Shown piece by piece: positions 36,437 through 45,051 of a DNA stretch of 64,000 nt. How positions within the stretch are numbered: the first letter of the stretch is position 1; every line of letters begins with the position of its first letter. The translations under genes were made by a program, and so were the position numbers. Origin of the DNA: Dethiothermospora halolimnae (GTDB lineage Bacteria; Bacillota; Clostridia; Tissierellales; VENL01); the NCBI RefSeq assembly GCF_037577855.1, contig NZ_JBAKFX010000002.1:105694-169693 (forward strand), given 5' to 3'. Under the pieces are notes generated by a model that worked only from the letters and a program-made list of their open reading frames with translations, was not told where the DNA came from and searched no databases.

Positions 36437-36604
36437 GTGAAAAAGCATCTTAATTTAATAACGGATTTATTAATTGTTTTAGTATTTATTTTAAGTTTAG
36501 TTGCAATTGAATATATAGAACATCCTAAGTCTTCACAAGATACAGCATCCTACCATAAGGAAGTATTAATAGAAAAGGAAAATTTCTGGGGATTAAATCT
36601 TTAA
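36437..36604 (+). CDS. Small single-span membrane protein, 55 residues
   Basis: GTG start with AAGGAGG nine bases upstream. Sequence MKKHLNLITDLLIVLVFILS shows one membrane segment (about 8-24), then a polar external tail of about 30 residues ending FWGLNL. No family recognised. Followed by a terminator at 36636. It lies after the transporter and could be read from the same transcript through the repeat region; function unknown. Confidence 0.6.
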   Translation: MKKHLNLITDLLIVLVFILSLVAIEYIEHPKSSQDTASYHKEVLIEKENFWGLNL

Positions 36605-36635
36605 GAATCAGTGGAGAGTGCAGAAAATAAATAAG

Positions 36636-36665
36636 ATAGGGACTGGATATATATCCAGTCCCTAT
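36636..36665. terminator. Bidirectional terminator between the 55-residue gene and argF
   Basis: Perfect 30-base palindrome ATAGGGACTGGATAT and its complement. Downstream on the plus strand is ATTATTTATTC; between it and argF lie TATTATTTATTCTTT tandem bits. A similar hairpin is at 43806-43834. Confidence 0.65.
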
Positions 36666-36707
36666 ATTATTTATTCTTTATTATTTATTCTTTATTCTTT
36701 ATTTAAA

Positions 36708-37703
36708 CTATTCTCCCAAAGTTGCAACCATAACTGCTTTTATAGTATGCATTCTGTTTTCAGCTTCATCAAATACTACTGAATGTTTACTTTCGAATAC
36801 TTCATCTGTAACTTCCATTGAATCTAAGCCAAACTTCTCTTTTATTTCTTTTCCTATTATAGTGTTTGTATCATGGAATGCTGGTAGACAATGCATGAAT
36901 ATTACTTCATCATCGGCCATATTTATCATATCCATATTAACTTGATATGGCTTTAACATATTGATTCTTTTCTCCCATACTTCGTCTGGTTCTCCCATTG
37001 ATACCCAAACATCAGTATATATTGCATCTACACCTTTAATTCCTTCTTCTATTGATTCTGTAAGTGTTATCTTAGCTCCTGTTTCCTTAGCTATTTCTCT
37101 TGCTTCATTTACTAAGTCTTCCTCTGGGAATAACTCTTTTGGAGCTACTATCCTAAAGTCTAAGCCCATTTTTGCAGAACCTATCATTAGAGAATTACCC
37201 ATATTATTTCTTCCATCTCCAACATATGCAAACTTAATTCCTTTTAAATGTCCTTTATGTTCTTGAATAGTTAAGAAGTCTGCTAATATTTGAGTTGGAT
37301 GGAACTGGTCAGTTAATCCATTCCATACTGGTACCCCTGAATATTCAGCTAAGGCTTCAACTGTTTCTTGAGAGAATCCTCTATACTCTATACCATCATA
37401 CATTCTTCCAAGAACCCTAGCAGTATCGGCTGCTGATTCTTTTTTACCCATTTGAGAACCAGTTGGTCCTAAGTAAGTAACATGGGCCCCTTGGTCTAAA
37501 GCTCCAACTTCAAAGGCACATCTCGTTCTTGTTGATGCCTTTTCAAATATTAAAGCTATGTTTTTACCTTCCATTGTTTTTTGCTCTGTACCTGAATACT
37601 TGGCTCTTTTTAAATCTCTAGCTAAATCTAATAAATAGTTTATTTCCTTTACAGAATAGTCCTTAAGTGTTAATAAACTTCTTCCTTTAATATTGAATCC
37701 CAT
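36708..37703 (-). CDS. argF: Ornithine carbamoyltransferase
   Basis: Catalyses ornithine plus carbamoyl phosphate to citrulline, or the reverse phosphorolysis in the arginine deiminase pathway. 331 residues. Carbamoyl phosphate motif S57-T-R-T-R61, HPTQ near 132, and ornithine-site HCLP near 270 are present. With arcA next to it on the same strand the catabolic direction (arcB role) is likely, though no carbamate kinase is in the window. ATG with AGGAGG upstream. A perfect 28-base palindrome lies in its leader (37738-37765). Confidence 0.95.
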   Translation of the reverse strand: MGFNIKGRSLLTLKDYSVKEINYLLDLARDLKRAKYSGTEQKTMEGKNIALIFEKASTRTRCAFEVGALDQGAHVTYLGPTGSQMGKKESAADTARVLGRMYDGIEYRGFSQETVEALAEYSGVPVWNGLTDQFHPTQILADFLTIQEHKGHLKGIKFAYVGDGRNNMGNSLMIGSAKMGLDFRIVAPKELFPEEDLVNEAREIAKETGAKITLTESIEEGIKGVDAIYTDVWVSMGEPDEVWEKRINMLKPYQVNMDMINMADDEVIFMHCLPAFHDTNTIIGKEIKEKFGLDSMEVTDEVFESKHSVVFDEAENRMHTIKAVMVATLGE

Positions 37704-37737
37704 TTTTATTACCTCCTAATATGTATTATTTTTATTT

Positions 37738-37765
37738 AAAAACATAATTTATAAATTATGTTTTT
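37738..37765 (-). promoter_or_regulatory. Palindrome in the argF leader
   Basis: Perfect 28-base AT palindrome with centre CATAATTTATAAATTATG and T5 on the minus strand, 35 bases before the argF start. May be an operator (ARG-box-like, only partial match to TGAAT-N4-ATTCA) or an attenuator-like hairpin. Confidence 0.4.
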
Positions 37766-37919
37766 TATACTAATTAATTTCTTAATTCTATTAACTCAGT
37801 TTACAAATTATTAATCATCCAACCTAAATAAGATTTGCTACTAAATCCATTAGAAATAATATTATTTTATTGAAAGGCTAGTAATTCATTAGCAAAAATA
37901 ATTCTGTTATCAGAGGATT

Positions 37920-37982
37920 CCTAACCCTGTTGTTGCGTCCCCTAACCCTGTTGTTGAGTCTCGTAACCCTGTTGTTGGGGGA
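37920..37982. repeat. Three 21-bp tandem repeats joined to a GGGGGATT palindrome
   Basis: Units start CCTAACCCTGTTGTTG (37920, 37941) and CGTAACCCTGTTGTTG (37962); the last runs into GTTGGGGGATTCGTAATCCCCCAAC (37973-37998). The 314-base gap between argF and arcA holds this, the argF leader palindrome, and otherwise only AT-rich sequence. The 3' palindrome may end arcA transcription. Confidence 0.75.
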
Positions 37983-38017
37983 TTCGTAATCCCCCAACTA
38001 TTCATATCAACTATAGC

Positions 38018-39259
38018 CTATTTCCTTAAACTCTCCCTTATAAGGGGCATACTCATACACCTTGGTCCTCCTCGCCCCCTGGATAACTCTGCACTGGGCA
38101 TTTCATGTATCTTTATACCGTGTTCCTTTAAGATTTTATTAGTTACATAATTTCTTTCATAAACAACAACTTCTCCCGGCGAAATAGCCAAAGTATTTGA
38201 TCCGTCATTCCATTGTTCCCTAGCTGCATCTATATAATCTCCACCGGCACACCTTATTAAGGTTACTTTATCAATTTTTAGATATTTTTTCAAGACCTCT
38301 TCAAGAGTTGCTTCTTCCTTTACTATATCTAACTGATTTTTTTCTTTTCCTTTTCTAATGGAAAATACTATTAGTGGTCCTTCTATTTCTGGATGAATTG
38401 TAAATTTATCATAATCAACCATTGTAAATACCGTATCTAAATGCATAAATGCCCTTTTCTTAGGTATATCAAAGGCTAATACAGTTTCAAAGGGTTGATC
38501 GCTATTAAAGATTTTTTTGGCAAACTTCTCAATAGATACTGGATCAGTTCTCTCCGAAATACCTATGGCCACTACCTTATCACTTAAAACAAGCTCATCT
38601 CCACCTTCAAGGGAGGATGTTTCATCCCTATCAAACCATATTGGTACTTTTTTATCTTTAAACCTTGGATGATTTTCAAATATATATTTAGCAAATACAG
38701 CTTCTCTATTTCTAGTATCTGTTCTCATATGGTTCAATGTAATGCCTGAGCCAATTGTGGCAAAGGGATCCCTAGTAAAATATAAATTGGGCATAGGGTC
38801 TGTGATAAAAGGATATTTAGAATGTACCATATCAATAAGGGAACTACTTTTTATATTTTTTATTTCTGTTTTTCTAATACCCGCCATCATTTTATTAATC
38901 AACTGCTGATTATCTAAATCATTGAAATACTCTTTAATGGCACTTCTAGCATATAAACTTTCTATGCCAGATTCATCTAGAAATTCTTCAATTATTTCTT
39001 GTCTTTTATTATTATCTTTTATTGATTCAGCCGCCAACTCCTCTAAATATAACACTTCAACGCCGTTATCCCTTAGTATATTTGCAAAGGAATCATGTTC
39101 TTCCCTTGCAATCTTTAAATAGGGTATATCATCAAATAGTAATCTTTCCATATAATCTGGTATCAAGTTTTCTAACTCTTGCCCTGGCTTATGGAGTAAT
39201 ACAGTTTTTAATTTTCCTATTTCAGAAGTAACCTCTAATGCCTTATCATTAGGATTCAA
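38018..39259 (-). CDS. arcA: Arginine deiminase
   Basis: Hydrolyses arginine to citrulline and ammonia, the first step of the ATP-yielding arginine deiminase pathway; cytoplasmic. 413 residues, normal. Catalytic Cys401 is in GGPRCMSMP near the end; NLYFTRDPFATIG, SLEGGDELVLS and FMHLDTVFTMVD are the guanidinium-site blocks with catalytic Asp, Glu and His. Strong promoter upstream. Pairs with argF; arginine-ornithine antiporter and carbamate kinase are not in this window. Confidence 0.97.
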   Translation of the reverse strand: MNPNDKALEVTSEIGKLKTVLLHKPGQELENLIPDYMERLLFDDIPYLKIAREEHDSFANILRDNGVEVLYLEELAAESIKDNNKRQEIIEEFLDESGIESLYARSAIKEYFNDLDNQQLINKMMAGIRKTEIKNIKSSSLIDMVHSKYPFITDPMPNLYFTRDPFATIGSGITLNHMRTDTRNREAVFAKYIFENHPRFKDKKVPIWFDRDETSSLEGGDELVLSDKVVAIGISERTDPVSIEKFAKKIFNSDQPFETVLAFDIPKKRAFMHLDTVFTMVDYDKFTIHPEIEGPLIVFSIRKGKEKNQLDIVKEEATLEEVLKKYLKIDKVTLIRCAGGDYIDAAREQWNDGSNTLAISPGEVVVYERNYVTNKILKEHGIKIHEMPSAELSRGRGGPRCMSMPLIRESLRK

Positions 39260-39342
39260 TTTAACCCTCCTTCATATATTGTTAAATTATAATGTTCATA
39301 TAACCACCTTATATTTTATTATAACCAATTTATTCTGATTTG

Positions 39343-39372
39343 ATTATATTCAACTATACACTATATTGTCAA
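39343..39372 (-). promoter_or_regulatory. Sigma-A-type promoter of arcA
   Basis: -35 TTGACA (39367-39372), 18-base spacer, -10 TATAAT (39343-39348), about 85 bases before the start codon. Confidence 0.75.
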
Positions 39373-39386
39373 TTAAATTTTTCCAT

Positions 39387-40115
39387 TTATATACCATAAG
39401 TTTTTCTTACCTCTGATATTTCTAATATGCCATCAAAGTTATATCTTGCCTCATCTATTATGTCTTGCAAATTATATTCTGGCCAAAAATGGGTTAGAAT
39501 AAGTCTTTTAACCGATGCTTTTTTACCAATTTCACCGGCTTCTTTAGGTGATAAATGGGGTATATCTTCCTTCATATCCCTTTCTAAAATCGATGATTCA
39601 CATAAAAACATATCAGCCAATTTTGCAAATTCTATTAATTCTTCGTTATATGATGTATCCCCAGAATATACAAAAGTACTAATATCATTATCAATCTTTA
39701 TGGCATAGGTATCAACGGGATGAATCATCTTTTGAAAGGATATATTTAAGTTATCAATTTTAATACTTTTATTATCATCTATGGGTATAATATTGAAGGC
39801 ATCATTATAATTAAATCTCTCTACCATATCCATATCATCTTGAGGAGTATATAAAGATATGGGAAGATATCCTTCTTTTTTATTTATCCCTAATGCATAC
39901 TTTAAAACTAAAATATCACTTATATGATCACTATGTAAATGGGATAGTATAATAGCATCAAGTTTTCTTACATCACATATGTCCTGTAATATAGATAAAA
40001 CTCCATTGCCACAATCTAGTAAAACCTTTGTATCTCCATCTTCTATTAAATATCCTGAACAAGCTCCATTAGCTTTAGGATAGGGTCCACTATTACCTAT
40101 TACTGTTAATTTCAA
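39387..40115 (-). CDS. Metallo-beta-lactamase-fold hydrolase (RNase Z-like)
   Basis: 242 residues from the TTG at 40115 (LKLTVIGNSGPYP). Zinc ligand motif HLHSDH near 62-67, later DTSYNEELIEFA with CESS, and the final ligand His in LILTHFWPEY. This looks like the RNase Z/YhfI-type group without the tRNA exosite arm, so a small-molecule phosphodiesterase or hydrolase is as likely as a nuclease. The start is set by GAGGAGG eight bases before the TTG; the open frame upstream is unlike the family. Confidence 0.88.
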   Translation of the reverse strand: MKLTVIGNSGPYPKANGACSGYLIEDGDTKVLLDCGNGVLSILQDICDVRKLDAIILSHLHSDHISDILVLKYALGINKKEGYLPISLYTPQDDMDMVERFNYNDAFNIIPIDDNKSIKIDNLNISFQKMIHPVDTYAIKIDNDISTFVYSGDTSYNEELIEFAKLADMFLCESSILERDMKEDIPHLSPKEAGEIGKKASVKRLILTHFWPEYNLQDIIDEARYNFDGILEISEVRKTYGI

Positions 40116-40175
40116 ATTTAAAACCTCCTCTATTTTATTTTTCCCAATGATATGGTTTATAAACACAATATAAAA

Positions 40176-40207
40176 AATAGATAAGGAACCTTTGTTCCTT
40201 ATCTATT
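40176..40207 (-). terminator. Intrinsic terminator after the DUF4129 gene
   Basis: Arms AATAGATAAGGAAC and GTTCCTTATCTATT with a 4-base loop and T6 on the minus strand. Confidence 0.85.
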
Positions 40208-40214
40208 CTTTATA

Positions 40215-41561
40215 TTAATTATCCCTATTAAGCTTAATATATTCTTCAATTTCTTTTTTAGTAATATTTTTATTTCCGTATCTTGCACTATTATAATACT
40301 TAGTTAATAACTCTAAACTTTTTTCCTCTTTTTTACTATTAATATAGTCTTTAAATTCATTTGGAGTATAGTGCTTTTTATATTCATAACCCTGTTTATT
40401 TAACTTAATAACCTTTTCTGCATATAACCGCCTTATTACAGGTAGGTTTTTAAGATTATTTCCCTCCATATATTTTGAAATGATATTGTTTATTTGATTA
40501 AATCGCTTTTTTATTCCCTTCTTTATATCTTTTTTACTTAGAACAAATTCCTTTTCCATATCCTTTGAAGATGTACTTTTATTTGATATATATATATTTC
40601 TTATTTTTTTATACATAATATAGATAATCACTAATCCTATAATTATAAAAACTGACCATTTTAAAACCATTAAAATTGGTTCTATATTCAATGATCCCTC
40701 TTGATCATACATATCTTGCATTTTAGATTCTTCCACTTCAGTTTCGCTGTTGTCTTCCCTCTCGGGGAAAGAAAGATTTAGAAGTTTTGATATTTTCGCC
40801 AACAACCATGCCAATGGATACATTACAGTAATTATTACTTTTCCAAAAATCTGATATATCCTTTTCAATAGGTCTATTACATAGTTTAAATTGCCAAAAC
40901 CAAAATAGTTAGTAAACACTAATATTAATATTAATGAAACTATGACAATAGATAAAATATTAAACCTTAAAATATTCTTACTTTTATTAATGGTATTTAT
41001 GTTAACACCTTCATATACTGTTGTTAAATTTAATCTCATTAATTGCAAAATTGATAATACTATAAAAACTAATAAATACTTTTTAATTAACATTAAATAT
41101 AAATCCCTTGAACCGAAAACATTAACAAAAAAACCTATTAAAAATATTTCAATATACAAAAGTACAAGCTCAGATGTAAACATTTGAGGAGTTTTATCTT
41201 CCTCTGTAAAATCTATTCCCCTTTTCCACATATAGATATAATATATAAACGTTAAAAACTTCAATGTTATACTATAATCATTGGTATAAAAAGCAAATAA
41301 CAATGAAATAACCACTGCTAAAAATGGAAAGATTCCTTTAAGAAGTTTTTTCATGTTTAATTTTTTATAACCTACATATATTAAAGCTAAACTGAAAATA
41401 TAATTAATAACACCATTTGTTATAATAATTCTTAGTGAAAAATCTCTAGGTATATTGCTGAAAAAAAATGCAACTATTGCTATAAACAATATAAAGGTTT
41501 TAAAAACATCATAGGATCCTTTTATCAAGGTTTTTGATATAATATTTACTTTTCTATACAA
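40215..41561 (-). CDS. Membrane protein with C-terminal DUF4129-like domain
   Basis: 448 residues. About seven membrane segments occupy residues 15-260, one more near 300-320, and the cytoplasmic C-terminus (about 350-445) resembles DUF4129 (VIRRLYAEKVIKL, HYTPNEFKDYI). DUF4129 normally closes the transglutaminase-like protein encoded after MoxR and DUF58; here the transglutaminase domain itself is absent. TTG start with AGGAGG seven bases upstream, 11 bases after the DUF58 stop, so coupled. Function unknown, probably envelope or protease-related as part of the MoxR module. Confidence 0.75.
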   Translation of the reverse strand: MYRKVNIISKTLIKGSYDVFKTFILFIAIVAFFFSNIPRDFSLRIIITNGVINYIFSLALIYVGYKKLNMKKLLKGIFPFLAVVISLLFAFYTNDYSITLKFLTFIYYIYMWKRGIDFTEEDKTPQMFTSELVLLYIEIFLIGFFVNVFGSRDLYLMLIKKYLLVFIVLSILQLMRLNLTTVYEGVNINTINKSKNILRFNILSIVIVSLILILVFTNYFGFGNLNYVIDLLKRIYQIFGKVIITVMYPLAWLLAKISKLLNLSFPEREDNSETEVEESKMQDMYDQEGSLNIEPILMVLKWSVFIIIGLVIIYIMYKKIRNIYISNKSTSSKDMEKEFVLSKKDIKKGIKKRFNQINNIISKYMEGNNLKNLPVIRRLYAEKVIKLNKQGYEYKKHYTPNEFKDYINSKKEEKSLELLTKYYNSARYGNKNITKKEIEEYIKLNRDN

Positions 41562-41572
41562 TATACCACCTC

Positions 41573-42709
41573 CTATCCTTCCATTAGTGATTTATCATTA
41601 CTAGCTAATACTTCTACATTTTTATGAATTCCTTTTATATTGGTATTGTCATTTAATAAGATTAATTTTACTATATATCCCTTTCTAGATAAATAATTAA
41701 TCTCTTTCTTTACGTTTTCAGACAAGTAGGCAGTTACTAGGACAATTACACTGCCTTCATTGATATATTTTATTTTATTTTTGATCTCCTCTGCAATACC
41801 TACTCTCTTATATTCATTGGTTTTTGCCAGTGCCTCTAATATAAAGTTAAATTGATTTCTTGAAGATGAAGGTTTAAGAAATATATTCTGATTATTACCA
41901 GCAAACAAACCATTTGATGTATACCCCATGGGTATTTTGTCTTTATTTGCCTCATTTGCAATAGCTGCAACTATTTCTATTCCCTTTTCAATATATTCTT
42001 TCTTTACACCATAAATCTCCGATTCATATGTTTGAACATTTAAAAAGGCCATAACTGAAGGATTTCCAGTAAAGTCAAATTTCTTAACATAAAGTTTATC
42101 CATCCTTGCTGTGGTTTTCCAATCTATTGTATTAAAGCTATCACTACTATTATATTCCCTAGCCCCAGCTATTAAAGTAGGATCTGGAATAATCCACCTT
42201 TTTACACTTATATCCCCTTGATAGTTTTTGTAAGGTATTATCATGTCCTTTAATGGCTTAACCTTAGGGTATACTAAAATTTTTATAGGCGATAAAAATC
42301 TTTTTTTAGCCACTTGTCCCAAATAACTTCCAATAGAAGTATTAACCTCGTGGAGTTCATAATAACCCCTTTTATCACAATATATGGTGTTGTGAACCCT
42401 AACTCTTTGAAAACTTAATAATGATGTTACTACTTTATATATTTTATTAGAATTGTGATTATACTCTATAACCTTTTGATCCTTAAAGTTTAATTCCTTT
42501 GGTACAACAGTGTTTACTTCTATCCATGGCAACATAAGGAACTTTCTATTTGTAATCTCCGTAGTCATCTTAATTTCATCCCCTACAAATACCCTATCCT
42601 TATCCCAATATCTTTTATACTCTAGTTTTTTAGGAGCCCACTTGTCCCATTTAGAACTAAATATTCCAATTATGATTACTATAGGTATAATAACTATAAT
42701 ATTTTCCAT
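41573..42709 (-). CDS. DUF58 domain membrane protein
   Basis: 378 residues with an N-terminal membrane segment (about 3-18) and a DUF58/vWA-like C-terminal half containing AREYNSSDSFNTIDWKTTAR, the diagnostic block around 180-200. DUF58 proteins are encoded with MoxR AAA ATPases and are thought to be their substrates or adaptors. Starts 12 bases after moxR ends. The vWA metal site appears degenerate. Confidence 0.9.
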   Translation of the reverse strand: MENIIVIIPIVIIIGIFSSKWDKWAPKKLEYKRYWDKDRVFVGDEIKMTTEITNRKFLMLPWIEVNTVVPKELNFKDQKVIEYNHNSNKIYKVVTSLLSFQRVRVHNTIYCDKRGYYELHEVNTSIGSYLGQVAKKRFLSPIKILVYPKVKPLKDMIIPYKNYQGDISVKRWIIPDPTLIAGAREYNSSDSFNTIDWKTTARMDKLYVKKFDFTGNPSVMAFLNVQTYESEIYGVKKEYIEKGIEIVAAIANEANKDKIPMGYTSNGLFAGNNQNIFLKPSSSRNQFNFILEALAKTNEYKRVGIAEEIKNKIKYINEGSVIVLVTAYLSENVKKEINYLSRKGYIVKLILLNDNTNIKGIHKNVEVLASNDKSLMEG

Positions 42710-42721
42710 ATTATCATACCT

Positions 42722-43681
42722 TTATATAGCTTTAATATTTTCAACAGGAGTATTGATTTTAGATACGATCTCAGTCAAAATATCTTCCACTGTTCTTCCA
42801 TTTACCGATGCATATCCACCTAAAACTATTCTATGAATGAATATAGGTTTAATAAGTTTCTTAACATCATCTGGTAAAACATAATCCCTACCATTAATCG
42901 CCGCATAGGCTTGAGCTCCTCTAAACAATGCCATACTTCCCCTGGGACTTATACCTAGTTCTATCTCATCATGATTTCTAGTAGATCTTACAATTTTTAG
43001 TATATATTTAATTATTTCATCATCTACATATACCTGTGTAAAGCTTTCCCTAGCCTCTATGATGTCACTAGCCTTAACAACCGATTTTAATTCCCCTATG
43101 GGATTATCGGATTTAAACCTTTTTAATATTAGTAACTCTTCATCAAAGTCAGGATATTCCATTGATAACTGCATAAAAAATCTATCTAATTGGGCCTCTG
43201 GTAATGGAAATGTTCCACCGGTTTCAACGGGATTTTGTGTAGCTATTACAAAAAATGGTTCGTCCAATTTGTATGTATTTCCATCCACTGATACTTGGTG
43301 TTCTTCCATGGCCTCTAATAAGCTTGATTGAGTTCTCGGAGTAGCCCTATTTATTTCATCAGCCAATACTATCTGACTCATTATAGGACCCTGTCTAAAT
43401 TGAAAATCTCCTGTTTTTTGATTGTAAAAATTAACCCCAGTTAAATCCGCCGGTAACAAATCTGGAGTAAATTGAATCCTTTTAAATGAACTATCCACAG
43501 ATTTAGCTAAGGCTTTAGCTAACATTGTTTTACCTAATCCAGGAACATCTTCTAAAAGTACATGTCCAGAACAAATCATAGACGTAATCATCAAATCAAT
43601 TACATTATCCTTTCCCACTATGACTCTTTGAATATTTTTTTTAATATCTTCTGAAATATTTTGTATGTTTTTTATTTCCAT
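42722..43681 (-). CDS. MoxR-type AAA+ ATPase
   Basis: 319 residues from the ATG at 43681 (MEIKNIQNISED). Walker A DVPGLGKT near 42-49, Walker B LADEINRA, sensor 1 ATQNP and the C-terminal lid AAA_lid_2 region. MoxR ATPases act as chaperones maturing partner complexes, here the DUF58 and DUF4129 proteins of the same operon. The GTG three codons upstream is possible but AGGGGTG fits the ATG better. Confidence 0.95.
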   Translation of the reverse strand: MEIKNIQNISEDIKKNIQRVIVGKDNVIDLMITSMICSGHVLLEDVPGLGKTMLAKALAKSVDSSFKRIQFTPDLLPADLTGVNFYNQKTGDFQFRQGPIMSQIVLADEINRATPRTQSSLLEAMEEHQVSVDGNTYKLDEPFFVIATQNPVETGGTFPLPEAQLDRFFMQLSMEYPDFDEELLILKRFKSDNPIGELKSVVKASDIIEARESFTQVYVDDEIIKYILKIVRSTRNHDEIELGISPRGSMALFRGAQAYAAINGRDYVLPDDVKKLIKPIFIHRIVLGGYASVNGRTVEDILTEIVSKINTPVENIKAI

Positions 43682-43805
43682 ATTTAACACCCCTTTATAT
43701 ATTCTAAATTTTTAGAATATTTATTATTATTATATCAAATATTTCCATATTAAAATTTAAACAACTGTTAAATATATCTTACAATTTGTTAATACATTTT
43801 GATAT

Positions 43806-43834
43806 TGGGACTGAATCGAATATATCCAGTCCCA
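43806..43834 (-). terminator. Imperfect hairpin downstream of the 42-residue ORF
   Basis: TGGGACTGGATATATTCGATTCAGTCCCA on the minus strand as an imperfect stem; related to the palindrome at 36636. Weak U-tract, so termination is uncertain. Confidence 0.4.
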
Positions 43835-43847
43835 GCTAATAACTTAT

Positions 43848-43976
43848 CTATTTTTTCTTTAGCAATCTATTTATAGTTATTAAAATAATAATTACTCCCA
43901 AAAAAATAAAAAAAACTCCTGAAATTTTATCTACTAAATTAGTCACCGCTATATTCTTGTCACTTAAAAGAAACAT
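43848..43976 (-). CDS. Possible 42-residue membrane peptide
   Basis: ATG one base after the DUF4177 stop with GAGAAGAGA before it; encodes one hydrophobic segment (about 19-35, SGVFFIFLGVIIILITI) and a basic tail LLKKK. Size, topology and spacing fit a small membrane protein co-transcribed with the DUF4177 gene. No family recognised. Confidence 0.45.
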   Translation of the reverse strand: MFLLSDKNIAVTNLVDKISGVFFIFLGVIIILITINRLLKKK

Positions 43977-43977
43977 A

Positions 43978-44160
43978 CTATCTCTTCTCTCTCTTTAAAA
44001 CTGTCATTATATTTCTAGGATTTTTAGCACGATCTATAGCCACTAGTTCCCAACCTTCTTCGCCTAGGTCATTTAACTTTTCTTCATGCTCTTTACTTAA
44101 TACCATATTAACCATACCCTTTGTCCTAAAGTTTACTATTTTGTATTCAAATTTTTTCAT
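43978..44160 (-). CDS. DUF4177 family protein
   Basis: 60-residue protein starting MKKFEYKIVNF, with LNDLGEEGWELVAI, the core of DUF4177, and a basic end VLKREKR. Function of the family unknown. ATG at 44160 chosen over the adjoining TTG; AGGAGG upstream. Preceded by the strong terminator of the unknown 197-residue gene. Confidence 0.85.
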   Translation of the reverse strand: MKKFEYKIVNFRTKGMVNMVLSKEHEEKLNDLGEEGWELVAIDRAKNPRNIMTVLKREKR

Positions 44161-44239
44161 CAAGCAATACCTCCTAAAAGTCTACATAATCTTTATTTAT
44201 ATTATAACATATAGCATTAATTTTCCCATATCAAAAAAA

Positions 44240-44308
44240 GATAGTAACGTTAATCACCTTAGTTTGTACAAATATACTTGTACAAACTAAGGTGATAGTG
44301 TTACCATC
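44240..44308 (-). terminator. Long hairpin terminator
   Basis: Stem with an uninterrupted core (ATCACCTTAGTTTGTACAA paired with its complement) extended by a second imperfect arm (GGTAAC/GTAAC), 6-base loop, and T7 on the minus strand. Unusually long for a simple terminator. Confidence 0.75.
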
Positions 44309-44312
44309 CTTT

Positions 44313-44906
44313 TTATCCTAGTTTTTCTTCACTTTTATTTAATGATAATATATATTCTATGGCATTTGCCGGTTTATAAAAATATTGTAGGTTTATACCC
44401 GATCTTTTTTCTTTTTTATATAATTTATTAAAAATTTCATATAATATGCTATAATTGTATCCTTTAAAATCATATTTTTTTAGTCTATCAATAATAAATA
44501 CTGCCAACTCATCGTCTATTGTATAGATATCATAGTCATTTTTTCTAAAAGCCTCTTTCATTTCTTCTGATTCTAATATATCATTTTCTGATATATCATA
44601 TAATTTGCTGTAAGAAGAGTTTATATTAGTTACAAGCTCATTCCATTTTTTTAACCCTTCTATATTTATTTTAGATGATATTTTATTATTATCTTCCCAA
44701 AATTTTATTAGCAAAAACTTAGCACAATAATTATAAGCCGATTTTTCAGTGAAAAGTTCACACCACATATCTTCACTTAACTTTTTATTTAATCCATATT
44801 TTAATCTATATTTTTTTAATACTCCCCTTTGATCATACTTATATTTCATTTTAAAAAATTCTACAAATTCCATTAAATCTGCAAGTATTTTTTTGATAAA
44901 GATCAT
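44313..44906 (-). CDS. Unknown 197-residue protein
   Basis: I do not recognise this protein. It is rich in Lys, Tyr, Asn and Glu, mostly helical, with a slightly hydrophobic start (MIFIKKILADLMEFVEFF) but no clear membrane segment. The blocks MWCELFTEKSAYNYCAKFLLIKFW and GYNYSILYEIFNKLYK could mark a fold. The ATG has AGGGAGGAATAAAA upstream. It is monocistronic with a strong terminator. Tyr/Lys/Trp-rich helical proteins like this are often of mobile or defence origin but nothing here proves it. Confidence 0.75.
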   Translation of the reverse strand: MIFIKKILADLMEFVEFFKMKYKYDQRGVLKKYRLKYGLNKKLSEDMWCELFTEKSAYNYCAKFLLIKFWEDNNKISSKINIEGLKKWNELVTNINSSYSKLYDISENDILESEEMKEAFRKNDYDIYTIDDELAVFIIDRLKKYDFKGYNYSILYEIFNKLYKKEKRSGINLQYFYKPANAIEYILSLNKSEEKLG

Positions 44907-45051
44907 TTTTATTCCTCCCTAAATCAATACTATTTGAATTATTGCCAATTATTAGTATCTTATACCTGTTTTTTATATAATATTTATATTATCATTATAT
45001 GTTATATTATCTTTACAGTTAAGAAAGGAACTTATCTTTACGTATTAAACA

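Noticed and set aside
37738..37765. Clear ArgR operator.
   Set aside because: Only a partial match to the ARG box; left as an undefined palindrome.
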